Shown piece by piece: positions 63,490-64,000 of a DNA stretch of 64,000 nt (position 1 is its first letter; every line of letters starts with the position of its first letter). The stretch is from Neorhizobium galegae (GTDB taxonomy: Bacteria > Pseudomonadota > Alphaproteobacteria > Rhizobiales > Rhizobiaceae): assembly GCF_017877055.1 (NCBI RefSeq), contig NZ_JAGIPG010000002.1, positions 558,001 through 622,000 of the forward strand, written 5' to 3'. The notes under the pieces are model-generated. The model saw only the letters and a program-made list of their open reading frames with translations, had not been told where the DNA came from and did no database searches. The position numbers and the translations under genes are program-made.

Positions 63490-64000
63490 CGAAACGCATT
63501 CCCGCCATCATGGCCGTTCTGTTCCTGGCTGGTTGTTCTAGCCAGACGATCAAAGAGATCGGCAATGCGCCGGCGATGAGCCCGATCGGCAGCGGCCTGC
63601 AATATGCGCAGGCGCCGCAGATGTCGTCCTATCCGAAGCAGCCGCGGCAGATGGCCAGCGGCTATTCGCTCTGGAGCGACAATCAGGCTGCGCTTTTCAA
63701 GGATTCGCGGGCTTTGAACGTCGGCGACATCCTGACGGTCGATATCAAGATCAACGACAAGGCGTCGTTCGACAACGAGACGGAACGCAACCGCACGAAC
63801 TCCACCAGCCTGACCTGGGGTGCCAACCTCAGCAACCTATTCGGCTGGACTCCGAAAGCGGGCACTACCGGCGATCTCGGTACGGATTCGAGCACGGATT
63901 CGCAGGGCAAGGGAACGACCAAGCGTGCCGAAAGCCTGAAGCTGCTCGTGGCTGCCGTCGTGACCGGTATTCTCGAAAACGGCAATCTCCTGATCAGCGG
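63486..64000 (+). CDS. flgH: Flagellar L-ring lipoprotein FlgH (3' partial)
   Basis: Outer-membrane ring protein, cut by the right edge after about 171 codons. The lipoprotein signal is clear: MTKRIPAIMAVLFLAGCSSQ, with the lipobox LAGC giving the lipidated Cys. FlgH motifs follow: SLWSDNQAALFKDSRALNVGDILTV and SLKLLVAAVVTGILENGNLL (each seen as part of a longer segment). It overlaps the motE stop (ATGA). Confidence 0.95.
   Translation, partial: MTKRIPAIMAVLFLAGCSSQTIKEIGNAPAMSPIGSGLQYAQAPQMSSYPKQPRQMASGYSLWSDNQAALFKDSRALNVGDILTVDIKINDKASFDNETERNRTNSTSLTWGANLSNLFGWTPKAGTTGDLGTDSSTDSQGKGTTKRAESLKLLVAAVVTGILENGNLLIS

Overview
The window is chromosomal DNA of a Rhizobiaceae-type alphaproteobacterium (Rhizobium, Neorhizobium, Agrobacterium or Sinorhizobium relatives). 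The evidence is gene content and order: gcrA, the glycerol ABC importer operon glpR-D-S-T-P-Q-U-V, and a rhizobial chemotaxis and flagellar island (icpA-cheS-cheY1-cheA-cheW-cheR-cheB-cheY2-cheD-cheT-fliF, visN-visR, flhB/fliG/fliN/fliM/motA, flgF-fliI-flgB-C-fliE-flgG-A-I-motE-flgH). The species cannot be fixed from the sequence alone. The DNA is GC-rich and densely coding, with many ATGA stop/start overlaps. I see no rRNA, CRISPR array, prophage or intact insertion sequence. One short MITE-like element is present.

Layout. 1-4.8 kb: end of the phosphate operon (pstC partial, pstA, pstB, phoU, phoB). 4.8-9.7 kb: a PACE-type membrane protein, gcrA, then argD-argF and hslO. A 407-bp gcrA/argD intergenic region holds a dense GANTC cluster, a perfect palindrome and two terminator-like hairpins. 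9.8-14.6 kb: a secreted tannase/feruloyl-esterase-family protein, apaG, metZ behind a SAM-II riboswitch with an evident terminator switch, a double-length dcd and tRNA-Gly(CCC). 14.8-23.2 kb: glycerol uptake and catabolism. 23.3-31.6 kb: an accessory stretch with an aldo/keto reductase and divergent LysR regulator, an isochorismatase-like hydrolase, a CHASE4-GGDEF-EAL protein, a PAS histidine kinase, a glycosyltransferase-like protein and an unknown protein. 31.8-36.8 kb: the prkA-yeaH-spoVR stress/starvation module, with the MITE candidate inserted through the prkA stop codon. 37.1 kb: 3-methyladenine DNA glycosylase. 38.2-64 kb: chemotaxis and flagellar genes, running off the right edge inside flgH.

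How the genes work together. PstCAB imports phosphate and, with PhoU, sets PhoB activity. GlpPQ-ST-V imports glycerol; GlpD oxidises the glycerol 3-phosphate made from it, and GlpR probably represses the operon. IcpA signals through CheW/CheA to two response regulators (CheY1, CheY2), with CheS, CheR, CheB, CheD and CheT for phosphate drain and adaptation. VisN/VisR are the master activators of motility. The remaining genes build the MS ring, switch, export ATPase, rod, P and L rings and stator.

Most notable observations: (1) the two glycerol-importer ATPases carry complementary defects, a non-canonical signature in GlpT and no H-loop histidine in GlpS, predicting one working and one degenerate ATP site; (2) the MITE candidate splits the prkA stop codon yet preserves a stop; (3) five GANTC methylation sites lie within 76 bp next to gcrA; (4) IcpA has a globin-like sensor lacking the proximal haem histidine; (5) the che operon has a structured leader; (6) FliN has an FG-rich linker. 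All calls come from reading the sequence; no database search was run.
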